From Yamagishiella unicocca (Eukaryota; Chlorophyta; Chlorophyceae; Chlamydomonadales; Volvocaceae): DNA of 64,000 nucleotides. The notes below the pieces were generated by a model. It made no database searches and had not been told where the DNA came from. It saw nothing but the letters and a program-made list of their open reading frames with translations. The position numbers were made by a program, and so were the translations under genes. Shown one piece after another: positions 36,590 to 47,424 of the stretch; the first letter of the stretch is position 1; each line of letters begins with the position of its first letter. The stretch is from positions 248,001-312,000 of the forward strand of contig BDSL01000111.1 in assembly GCA_003116995.1 (NCBI GenBank), given 5' to 3'.

Positions 36590-36790
36590 TTACAGTAGGC
36601 TCGAGACCAAGAGGCAGAACCACCGGTCACATCGCCGGTCACAAAAGGAGACAATAATGACAGGAACACAGCCGCACCGCATCAATGGCTTACCACCACG
36701 ATGTCTGTCAACAGTCCAGAGGCAAAACAGCAGCAGCCAGCACCCCGGGGTAGATCCTACCAGGTTCTGCCATCCAAGACGCAAAAATAG
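36590..36790. repeat. Dispersed repeat, copy 3
   Basis: Begins TTACAGTAGGCTCGAGACCA, then AGAGGCAGAACCACCGGTCA; related to the two copies near 19.3 and 19.8 kb and in the same direction. A later block (AACAGCAGCAGCCAGCACCC) pairs with the second block of copy 1. Confidence 0.6.
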
Positions 36791-37043
36791 GAAAAGACGA
36801 GCAGGCAATAGCGCTTGTAGAAAAGCATGTTCGCCGCCTTGGCCAGGAGAGCTTATCAGGGCCTTCGTCACTTGCTGAGGTTGAGAGGCTTGGCCTAACA
36901 AGCTTAATTATGGACCCTGCCGTTATCCAGGCAGTTTGCACCTACCGCAGTGCGTTTAGGACAGGGGATTTCCTTCCGTTCGATGATGCCGATGCAAGGA
37001 ACTGTATCGGTAGAATTCTTGTGTGGACTGGCGTGTCACCGAA

Positions 37044-37125
37044 TTGTGCTGTCCGCGCGATGCAGTGTTGTTTGCTGGCATCGGGTTGTGCTTTCCGGGC
37101 AATGCAGTGCTGTTTGCTGGCAGGG
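37044..37125. repeat. Tandem duplication, ~41-bp unit
   Basis: Two imperfect copies (37044..37085 and 37086..37125) sharing TTGTGCT, ATGCAGTG and TGTTTGCTGGCA. Non-coding. Confidence 0.7.
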
Positions 37126-37402
37126 TTAAGATGTTACATGCGTACCTTTGGAGACTGCGCGCCTTGAGGGGGTTGCGTGTCGTGTAGTGACTTGCGTGCC
37201 CCTGATGTGGACACTATTGATGCTTGCATGGCTGCTAAGGCTGTGGAGATTGGGGGTAGCTGCGTGGACTGCAGAAAGGCTGTATACGAAGGGTTTGCAT
37301 CGGTAGCATGGGGATTATGGCTGTTCCTTTCGAATTATCGCTGAGTCTTCCCATGCAGGCCGGCACGGCACTTAAGTGGAAGGCGTAGAGCAGTAGGGGG
37401 CG

Positions 37403-37407
37403 TTACA
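37403..37407 (-). terminator. Candidate TGTAA polyadenylation signal of the glucan synthase gene
   Basis: TTACA on the plus strand, ~590 nt after the stop at 37995 on the minus strand. It is the nearest TGTAA found there. Confidence 0.4.
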
Positions 37408-37994
37408 GGACTCTCCCGTTTCTTCCGCAATCAATTGCGCGCCCAATGCGCAATCCACCATCGGTACACCTTCCAGACGACATCGGATTAGCAGTCCCTC
37501 TTTTTCATATCAAATGGCGGATCAGGCTTGTAATAAACGTGTGGACGTTCCAGCACCCAAGCTCGCTACGAACCGCCATATGGCCTCCAATCGATACTTA
37601 TCAGACAACCAGCACCAAATAAGCAATACATAATGTCGTTAAATCGCAGCGCGCAAAATAATACGAACAGAACGGAAGTTGGAAGCTATGTCTGTAAGGG
37701 CTGACCTAGCCTCGATGATGACCGGAGCGATCTTAGAAACGAGACCCCAATGCGGGGGGCATTTGCCGATAAATGGCCCGGCTAAGAACCGCTAGTAGCT
37801 ATTGCGACGGAATTATAAGGGTCCCTTTGGCACCCCAGGCGCTGTCGCCCGTTGCTCGCCAAAACATCTGTCAAGCTGGCACACATGCACACAGCTCATG
37901 CCAACTGGTTAAATGGCGCGCGTAGCCTTCGAAGTGCTAATCTATCCACACCATGAATATCAGCTCGGACCTTATAACAAACAGTTCCTCCCGC

Positions 37995-40900
37995 TCACGC
38001 CTGCAGCTGCGCCCTCGCCGCTTTGTCCTTGCGGCCACCGCCGCTGCCCTCGCTCCCTCCGCTGCCCCTGCTGGCCGCGTCCCCGTCCATCACCATCGCC
38101 ACCAGCGCGTCCTGCTGCCTGCGCTCCGCCTTTGCGGTGCCGATGGTCTTGACCAGGCTGCCGCGGCGCACGGACCTCGCAAACGTGACGTTGAAGAGCA
38201 TGGTGGTCTGTATGCGGCCCACCACTCCCACCAGGCTCATCGCGCCCACCAGCCCCAGCAGCGCCCAGCCCAGCACGCAGTCCAGCAGCCAGTAGCCCCC
38301 GTCCACCAGCAGCCTCGCGCGCCTCGACCTCGGAGCCAAGTACTCCATCGCCCGGTGCACAGCCAGGAGCAGGTTGGCGTTGGCGTACAGGATGAGGCAC
38401 AGATTGGCGATACCGCTGCCGGAGTACCAGCGAGACAGCCCCACCAGGAACACCACCACAGCGGCAGCGATGCCCGCAGCCGCCCAGAAGGACCACAGCC
38501 GCCAGCGCCGCTGGTCCGACACCTTGCCGAAGCGCCGCGCCGCCGACAGCCCCGCCGCCAGCAGGCCCCACAACAGCGCGCTTGCTACGAGGAAGATCAG
38601 CCAGCTGCTGGTCAGCATGCTTGGCAGCCCCGGCAGGTTGTCAAGCCGGAGGGTGAGGCGGGACGCAGCGGCGAAAGCCAGCAGCGCGGGCGGCGCGGCC
38701 CTGAGCGCCAGGCTCTGGCCCACGTTGAGCCAGCGGTCCGTCTGTCCGCCGCTGTCGTTGCGGGAGTACGCCAGCTGGCGGCAGTTCCACTGGTGCCAGG
38801 TGCTGCCCAGCTCGCGGTCCGACTCGCCGCGCAGCCACGCAGCCCAGGCGTGCATGTCGCGCTTGACCTTGGACGGAGAGAAGGCCATGGGGTTGAACCA
38901 GCAGGGCGCCAGAATCAGGGACACGGCGGCCAGCCAGGTGCCCCACGTAAGGCCCGCGTAGGAGCAGCGCGCGCAGTCGTTGGTGGCCGCCACCGCCACC
39001 GCCATGGCGGCCAGCTCGAAGCCCAGGGCGATGTGCGAGCGGCCGTAGTTGACAAAGAGCTTGATGAAGGAGGAGGAGGTGATGGAAAAGCCGCGGCCGG
39101 TGGCGACGTAGGTGGCGCCGCCGTACAGCATCGAGCGGTGCAGGGCGCCGGTGGTGGTCTGCTGCTTGAAGATGAAGAAGGTGAAGGAGCCGCTGATCAC
39201 CTGAGCCAGCGCCGTCAGCGCGCCGCGAACCAGGCCGAGCTCCAGAGCCACCTCCGCCACGTACGGCAGAAGCGACAGGAGGCCCAGCTGCAACACGTGC
39301 TCCACGCGGATGGTGTCATACGCCAGGGCCTCACGGATTACGCCCGGCGGCGGCGGCGGCGCGTTCATCAGCACGGGCACCAGCGGCGTGCCCGGCGGCG
39401 GCGGCGGCGACGGGTAGTACGTGACGACCCGGTACACTGCGGCGCGGGTGAGTGCGAAGAACAGCAGCGCGTACACGTGCGCATAGACGGAGCCCATGAC
39501 CAGCCACGTGTTGAAGTAGGTGCCGGCCAGGGAGTGGTAGAGGTGCAGGCAGCGCCACAGGTCGACGCGGGCCGCCATGCGCAGCAGGTCGCGGCTGAGC
39601 GCCACCTCGCCGAAGCCGGAGCTGATCTTGGACTCGAAGGCGTTGATGGAGTCGAAACCCACGTCTCGGCCCTTGCCGCAGCTGATATACTCGCGGAACT
39701 TGATGCGGCCGCCGCGCAGGCTGTGGTTCATGCCGCCGAAGATGTCCTCGGACACGTGCAGCTGCCGGGTGGCCTTGGCGACACCGCCCTGGGTGGGGGA
39801 GGGGGCGATGGGCGCGGAGGGTGAGGACGCGAGACAGAGAGCCTTAGGTAGGGTTTTACGGTGGGCGCGGTAGGTCCATTATCCGAGGCTTGCGACGTTT
39901 CGTCCCAGCCACTGCTTGCTTCCCTGGTCTGCCCCCGCTCCATCCCGCCGCCACTCACCCTGGTCATGACGAACAGCTTGTTGAAGGCGTCCGGGTGGCC
40001 GTAGTGCAGTCTCACGTTGGCGGGGTAGGCCATGGTCCGCTGCACCATGGTGGAGAACGCGAACTCGCTGCTGGCCGCGAAGCTGCCCAATGCGCCGGCC
40101 TTGTCGCTGAACACCCACTCCCGGAAGCCCACAACCGCAACGGGCCGCTCAGCGCCGCGCAGCTCGCACAGCAGGTGCTTGAACTCGGACGCCAGCGGTA
40201 GGGAGGCGGAGGCGGCTGCGGCCTCAGTGGCTGCGGCACCCGCCTCGCGGCTCCGGCGCATGGGGATCGTGGTGACGGCGGCGGGAGCGCTGCCGGCCGA
40301 GGCGTGGGAGGCCCCAAGAGCCGCCTGCAACGCCGCCGCCGCCTTCCTGGCCGCCCGCGTATCCCTCTCCGGCTGTAGCTCCGCCAGCAGGTTCCGCATC
40401 TTGAGCGCCTCCGCCAGCGCGTTGTCCTGGTTCATGTCAATGGTTTGCAGCGCCTCGCCAAAGCAGAAGATGACGGCGTGGTTCTGGTTCTCCGGCTTGC
40501 CCTCGCCAAGGATGACGCCGCGCTTGCTGTACCGGTTGTACGGCAGCCTCACGCGGTAGAGTTCCTCGGTGCGGCCGCCGCCGGCAGCAGCGCGGGCGCT
40601 CGCCACCGCCACCGCCGCCGCCGCGGGCGTGGCGCTGGCCTGCGACACCAGCCCCTCCCTGCGCGCCTCGCTGCCCGGACGCCGCCCGCGGATGAGCACC
40701 GCGTACTGATGGCACGCTGGCGGCGCAGAGGCTGCGGCGGCGGCGCTCGCTGCCCTCGCCGGCGCACTGACAGGCACCACGTCCAGGTACGACACCCGCA
40801 GGTGCGAGAACGACTCCAGCAGCACGTCCGTGCTCTCCGCCAGCCACCTGTCGCGCAGGTTGGACGAGCGCCGGTTCTGGCCGTACAGCTGGCTCGCCAC

Positions 40901-43900
40901 CACGTGGGTGAACTTGGCTCCCACCACGTCCTCCACCTCCGCCGCGTGCTCGCGCCGACTCACGCCCGCCAGGCGGGGGCTCTCAAGCGCCGCCAGCACA
41001 CGCAGCGCCCTGCCGTACGCCGCCATGCCGCGGACGGTGCGCGCCAGCAGCTGGCCGCGGTACGACGCCCACAGCTGCAGCGCGAGCGCGTGCTCCGCCA
41101 GCGGGCCTCCCTCCGCGAAGTCAGCCTCGGTGGCGGCACGCAGGTCCACACCGCCCAGGCTGGCGCCCAGTCGCTCCTTGAAGTTGTCCCAGTCCTTGGG
41201 GAACATGGAGCGGATGTAGGCCATGAGGGACACGCGCTCCTCGGTCTCGGTCAGCAAGTCGGGCAGGCAGGCGGCGGGGTTGGACTTGGCGGCAGCGGGC
41301 GGCGGCGCCAGGCCCAGCGCCTCCGCCGCCGTGTGCGCCTCCAGCGGAAACAATACGTCCTCAGCGTACAGAGGGGTCAACACCGTCCAGGAGCTCATGG
41401 TAGCCACTGGAGACGGCTTGGCCATCTGGCGGTTGGCGAGCGAGGTAACGAAGAAGCCCAGGACGCGGCGGGCCTCAGCGCCCGTGGGCTGCGCTGCGGC
41501 GCTGCTGAGGTTGAGCACCTTGTCAGCCGTGGACAGCACCCGGCCCAGGAGGGGCAGGTCCACAGCCACGGAGGGAGAGGGGGAGGCGGAGGGCAAGGCG
41601 GGAGGCACCTCGCCGCAGCCGCGGGTCTCCGGGTGCAGCAGCGCCAGCGCAGCCGCCAGCCGCTCGGGCCGCGCCAGCAAGCTCGACCGCACCGCTGCCA
41701 CCACATCCATCAGCGCCAGCGCAGCCGCCTGCGGGTCCTGTGCCGCCTGATCGGAGTCCTGGTCCTGCTGCGGTGGGGTTGCGGGGCTGCCCCTCTTGCC
41801 CTTGGAGACGCCCAGCTTGGCCTTAACCACAGCGCGCGCCTCCACCTCCACCGCCGTCAGCACCCCCTCCAGTGCGGTCGCCACCTCGGAGTGAAGTGAC
41901 TGCCGCAGCAGCAGCGCCCCGTCGCTGCCCGCCGGCGGCAGCGGCTCCTGCAGCGCCGCCAGCGCCGCCAGCAGGCAGCGCAGGGCCGTGAGACCCTGCT
42001 CTCGGCTGCGCGCGTGGACCACGTCCAGTGCGGCGGGGCAGCAAGTTGCCGCCAGCAGCGCCGCCGCCTGGTCCCCGTCCACCAGCCGCAGCTGGCAAGC
42101 CAGCCACACCAGCATGGCGCGCAGCTCGCCCAGCACCAGCTGCTGCGAGGGGCTGGCGGAGCCGGTGTCCACCACCCGCTGCACCTCACCCGCGTAGAAG
42201 AAGGCGGGCAGCAGAATGGGGCGCAGCGGGCGGGCGGAGGCGGAGGCGCCACCAGAGAGAGAGCTGCCATCAGCGCTGTCGCTGCTGACGGACGCCGAGT
42301 CGGGTGTGGCTGGGGTGGCTGCGGCGACGGCCATGGCGGTGGCGGCAGCGGGCAGGTGGGTGAAGGTGAGGTTGGACCTCTCGCGGTCGCTGATGAGGTC
42401 GCAGCAGCGGAGGTCATCGATCACTGCATCCCAGGCAGCCGCGAAGGCCATCCACTGCGCCAGCTGCTCGTCACCCTGCCCCGACAGCATCGCTACCAAC
42501 TCGGCGGCGGCCGCGGCGTCGCGCCCGGCACGAGCGCCCTTGGCACGAGCGCCCTTCCGCCTGCCCTTGCCCTTCAAGCCGGGCGCGGAGGGCGACTCAG
42601 TTTTGTCGCCGTCAGCTGCTGCCGAGGGGCTTGAGCTGGCAGTGGGCGAGTCGGCAGCGATGGCTGAGGCAGGGACTTCGCCGAGCGACGTCCTGTCCAA
42701 GCTGCTGAGGCTGCTGGACGAGCGGGACCCGTACGGCATGGCGGGGTCGAACACGCTGCCGTAATCGCTGCCCTCGTCCTCCGACCAGACTCCATCGGCT
42801 GCGGCGGCGGCCGAGAAGCCCGTCGCCACCGCCTCCCGCCGCCGCCGCTGCGCCGCCGCCGCGGCCGCCCTCGCCGCCTTGTTTGCGGTGTCGCTCATGC
42901 ACCGCGCCCACCACCTCAGCGGCGCCCTGTGAAACTCGGCCCTCAGCCCCTCCCATGAGCCCGCGATGCCCAGGTTGAGCGACACCAGGCCGTGCACCAG
43001 GCCCCATACCATGAGCACCAGCTGGTAGAAGATCTGCGTGTCCACCAGGCACACCAGCACGAAGGGAGCCACACGCAGCGCCACCAGCAGCCAGTCGCCG
43101 TCGATGCAGCGCAGAGGCAGCTCCAGGCCAAACACGCGGTAGTGCGGGGTGTGGGCGGCGCAGGCGAGCCAGTTGCGGTGCAGGATGAGGCGCACCTGGG
43201 ACCAAGGAGGGGAGGGAGCGGAGGCGGGAGGGGGTGAGCGATGGTGTCGGAGGGAAGCTAGGAGAGTAACCCTGGACATCGGCTGCTTGGCGGCCGCTTC
43301 AGCCACAACATTCCCCGGCCCCGGCCTCCGCAGCTCCCGGCCCCACCTGCCCGGCCATGGGCCTCATGATGACGTAGTAGTCGAACGCCACCTTGGCCGT
43401 CAGCACTTGGACCCAGAACAGCGCCGTCAGCAGCGCGGCCCGCCAGCCCACGGCCATGGGACGCTCCAGCCAGCAGCCGGCGGCGGCTCGCTGCGAGGAG
43501 GCTCGGAAGATCGCCGGCAGCCTTAGAACGCTGCTCAGCGATACCGAGTAGCCGTCGCGAGTGGTCAGCAGGCCATGGCCCGCCACCGCAGCCACGTAGC
43601 CACCGGCTGCCAGCGGCCAGTAGCTGCGAGCCATCACCTGCAGCGGCTGGGGGCCCATGTGCTGCAGGACGAACAGCCCCACCAGCCCCGCCGCCACCAG
43701 CACCCACTCCAGCCAGCCAAACACACCCGCCACCGGGGAGCCCTCCACCGCAACACGCCGCCGCCGCTCCATCCGTGCCTCCACCGCGCCGCCGTCAGAG
43801 AGGCGGCTGCGCTGCGGGCCGACATCGCTGTCACCGGCGGTCTCCGCGTCCCCCTGCTTCGGCTGCTCCGTGACCCAGCTGTCTCTGGCCCTGGCGCCCT

Positions 43901-45240
43901 GCAGCGGGTCCGTAGTGCCGCGAGTGAGCCACCAGTTGGCGGTGCGCTCCACCGCCGCCAACACCGCGTGGGTGAGGACCACACTGGACAGAGCGCGCAG
44001 CGAGCCGGGCGTGAACGAGTAGACCATGGTGGCGTGCAGCAGCACCAGCAGCAGGCTGTAGACGCGGTAGAAGGCGCGCAGCAGCGCCAGCCAGCTGCGC
44101 CGCTCGCGGTGTGTTTTGACGAACACGCGGTCGGCCCAGAAGGCGGCGGCCAGCACGGCGTTGAATAGGCGCGGGTCGCTGTAGCTGGCGGCGGAGGCGG
44201 CAGGGCCGTCAGCGTCGCTTGCTACAGCCGGCGGGAAACCCAGGCGAGTTAGCGCCTCCAGGGCGACGTGAACTTGGCCGGCCTCGGCGGCAGCAGCCAC
44301 GCCCAGGTCAGCCAGAAGCCGGTGTACGACATCGCGGCGGCACATCGACTCGTTGACGTCGTCGTACCCCAGGCGGTGCGCCACCTCCTGGCCGGCTGAG
44401 GCCATATGGTCCACTTCAAAGGCCAGGACGGTGAAGAGCGGCTCCACCAGCACGTCGGTCCAGAACCCGCCGTCGCCGTAGCCGGCCAGGTCCGCAAACA
44501 GGGCGCGGCTGGCGGAGCAGGTCAGAGACGCGTCGGAGGCGGCCGTGGAGGAGGAGGCGCCAGACCGGGGGCTGGGAGGAGGGGACAGGCCCAGCAGCGC
44601 CGGCAGCTGAGCGCTGAGGTCCGTGACGGCCTCGGAACAGCGCTCGGGGCGGCAGGCGGCAGGGTCGTGGCCGACCTGCTGCTGCACTGCTCCCAGCTGA
44701 GCCTGATCGGGGGAGGGGACAGAAGGGCAGGCAAACGTGCGGACGGTGAGTGACGTCAGCGGAACCGGGTGGCAAGGCAGCTACCCTGGGGCACATCAGG
44801 ACATGATGGGGAATCACATTCGGACCAAACACCGCCTTCAAGGGACGGACCGCCTCCGATCCTCGGGGGCGCACCTGCATCGTGTTCCTCATGGCCAGGC
44901 GGCGGTGGCGTGCGTTGCTCAGCTGCTGCTCCGGCCGCAGCCCCTCGCGCCACAGCCCCTCCATCGCGGGGCTGTGGTTGGCCGCCCAGAACATGAACCA
45001 CATCAGCTCGGGGGTGTGGCGCAGGTTGGCTGCCTCGCTGTACAGCAGGAAGTAGAGTGCCAGCTCGCACAGAAGCAGCTGGACCACCTGGGGCGCCGCA
45101 GCGCCGTGCGCCGCCAGCAGCTCGGAATCCACAACCAGCGGCCGGGCAGCCAGCCCCACCAGCCGGCACCAGCCCGAGCTGCCCTCGTATGACAAGAAGA
45201 TGTGCGAGTGCAGCTCCCACACGGCGCGGGCAAAGACAAC

Positions 45241-45271
<31 letters not shown>

Positions 45272-46636
45272 CCGCAGTCACCGTCGGCTTGGTCTTCTTC
45301 GTCTTTGCCTCCGCTGGAGGTGGCTCCGCTGTCATCGCTGCTGCCGCTTCCTCGGGCCTCCTCCGCCAGCCGCGGCATGAAGTTGCGCACTAGCAGCGCC
45401 TCGAGGTGGTCCGCAGCCAGGAAGGCGGTGGCGGGCACCCAGTCGGGTCCAACAGGCGCAGAGGAGGCGGCTGGGGCAGCGGGCTGCTCGTTGAAGGCCT
45501 GGAAGCCGAACGCACGCGCCACCGCCCAGGTGACGTTGTGGACATGGTCGCACAGCGGGCGGCGGGCGATAGCAGCGGGCGCCTCGGGCAGGGGCCGGCC
45601 GGCGGCTGGGACCGGCAGGGCGGGGATGTAGGGAATGGATGACTTGGGCTGCGTCTTGGTGCCGTACGACCGTCCGTACACGGTGAACTTGCCAGCAGAA
45701 TCGTTCCGGGGGGAGCTGGAGGGGAAATACGACATGCTGCTGGGTACCACGCCCTGGTTGCTGCCCTGCTCGGGGTGCTGCTGCCACGTAGCCTGCTTCG
45801 CGGCGGCGGGCGCGCTGCTGTGCAGCATGGACGCAACGCCCTGATCACCAGCACCAGCGGCGGCCTGCGGCTGGGGTCCATGGTGGTGGTGGAGGGACTG
45901 GTGGACAAGCTGCTGCGACGATGGCCCTAAGCTGCCCGGCGCCGACGCCGAGTCCACAAGCGGCAAGACCTGCTGCGCAGACGCCAACTTCGGCAGCTTT
46001 GGATGCAGGTACAGCCGCTCAGCTCTGTCCTCGTAGCTGGAGCTGGTTGAAAGCTCCACGGGCGAGCTGGGAGGAGCCCAAGGGGGCGGGGGGTACGCCT
46101 CGTGCCGTGGGGTAACGGCTCTGAGGCAGGGTGCATCGCCGCCGACGCGACCCTCGACGGCCCTGGGGGAAGTGGGTTGTCCGGGCAGCTTGAGATCCAG
46201 TGCTTCGGCTGGGGAAGGCGAGGAGGCGGCGGCGGCCTTCGGTCGTATTGCTGGGAGATGCATAAAGCGGGAAGCTAGCTGGGTGCCCGGGGTCGCAGCA
46301 GGGAGGGAGGTGTTTATGGAGCTGGAGCGAGTGGGGCTGCCCCGCACTTGTTGGTGCACACGGGACAGTAGCTCGCCGTCGTGGCGTTGCGGCTGGCCTG
46401 GTAGGGAAACCTCTTCTCGCGACGCCGCAGCGGCTGCGTCGGGAGCAGGCGCCACAGAGATCCACTGGACGCCAGGAGCTGCGGTGGAGTTGCAGAGGCC
46501 GCGATTAGGATCGTGGGGGTAAGGAAGGGCAGGCGAGGGGGGCCGCAACGGGCCGCAGGGAGGTTGTCTGCTTCGATTACCCACCTGGGCGTATCTTGCA
46601 ATGCTCGCGCTGCCTTCCTTCTTGAGAGCCGTTCAT
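37995..46636 (-). CDS. GSL: 1,3-beta-glucan (callose) synthase, GT48
   Basis: Five exons: 46585..46636, 44875..46478, 43347..44702, 39959..43195 and 37995..39788; 2680 residues, all phase 0 or matched. The FKS1-type N-terminal domain is visible (EAANLRHTPELMWFMFWAAN). It is followed by a first membrane block (about residues 740-1080). The large cytoplasmic GT48 catalytic domain holds LPYNRYSKRGVILGEGKPEN, NHAVIFCFGEALQTIDMNQD, VVGFREWVFSDKAGALGSF, RLHYGHPDAFNKLF, VSEDIFGGMN and CGKGRDVGFDSINAFESK; a second membrane block runs to the C-terminus. The enzyme makes callose from UDP-glucose at the plasma membrane. Compared with ~1900-residue plant callose synthases it has a ~350-residue disordered N-terminal extension, a nine-Gln run, Ala-rich insertions and two PPPPPG runs near membrane loops. 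The 52-nt first exon (ATG at 46636) is chosen by phase and is the weakest part. Confidence 0.9.
45242..45271. repeat. CTG/CAG trinucleotide run coding for polyglutamine
   Basis: Nine consecutive CTG triplets on the plus strand, read as nine CAG (Gln) codons in the glucan synthase N-terminal part. Confidence 0.9.
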
Positions 46637-47424
46637 TGGTGCTATGCCTTGTACAAAGATCTGCAGTCGCGCGAGCAGGATGTGTTAATGGAGGGGCTGC
46701 GACGCGACCAGCGAAAGGACGTGAGAATGCGACCGCTGAGTTTCGAGCGAGCTGCCCTAGAAGTTTGGATACGCCGAGCATGCATGACAGTCCCAGTCAT
46801 GTTGTTAGGCTGCAGATCGGCTGCACTGCGCATGGTCCAGCACCCGCGAACTCACTCCTGAGGGGTTCGCGCCTAGAAGGAGCTCGGCATAGGGGCCATC
46901 TCGTTCCCCGTAGTCGGAGGGGAGCTATAACCGTAACAAGGAAATGACCAGCCCTGCGAAGCCGGTGTATAATGTATGGAGCTATCTGACTTCCTTGCCC
47001 ACAGTAAAGTATCTGCTTAACTGCCTGGACAGCGCAAACGAATGTAGTTGCCATCTCTATCAGCGCTGTTTGGATATGTAGAGGATTTCGCCCAAGAAGG
47101 TCACGTCGAGCCTTCAAGGCTGATAGGACGCTAGTCGTTGGGAACGGTACGACGTGAAGCGACCGCAAACTTCGGAGCCAGAACGGTTACTTGAACGGCT
47201 TTTGCTGCAGTTGCTACGAACGAACGGTCATATTAGTCCAGAGTTGTTTCCTGACAAGAGTTTTGCGTCTGTCTTTTGCAAGTGTATTATGAACGACATG
47301 CTTTAGTGCTTGGTCATTCAAGTTCTACCTCAAACGTCAACAGCAAAAGGAATGACTATAACAGTAACGAGCGGTAGGAGATCTGCGAATCTTTTCACGC
47401 CGAAAGCAAGTTGAGCGCTTGCAG
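46637..47424. promoter_or_regulatory. Divergent region between callose synthase and arabinokinase
   Basis: Under 800 bp separate the callose synthase start from the first recognised arabinokinase exon. The arabinokinase first exon with its ATG must lie here but could not be fixed. An in-frame stretch at about 47150-47300 ending in CAA/gtgtat is one weak candidate without an ATG. Confidence 0.4.

Larger units (their letters stand above)
35751..37994. other. Intergenic region, wall glycoprotein promoter and glucan synthase 3' flank
   Basis: The first ~400 bp are AT-rich and hold a TATA-like run on the minus strand at about 35830-35845, ~85 bp before the glycoprotein ATG. Further right are a third copy of the dispersed repeat (36590) and a 40-bp tandem duplication (37044..37125). 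No gene was recognised. Confidence 0.5.

Noticed and set aside
37953..39824. 623-codon plus-strand open frame
   Set aside because: Exact antisense of the last callose synthase exon, whose membrane segments and GT48 motifs are unambiguous. Other long plus-strand frames at 40445..41899 and 42014..42634 are likewise shadows.
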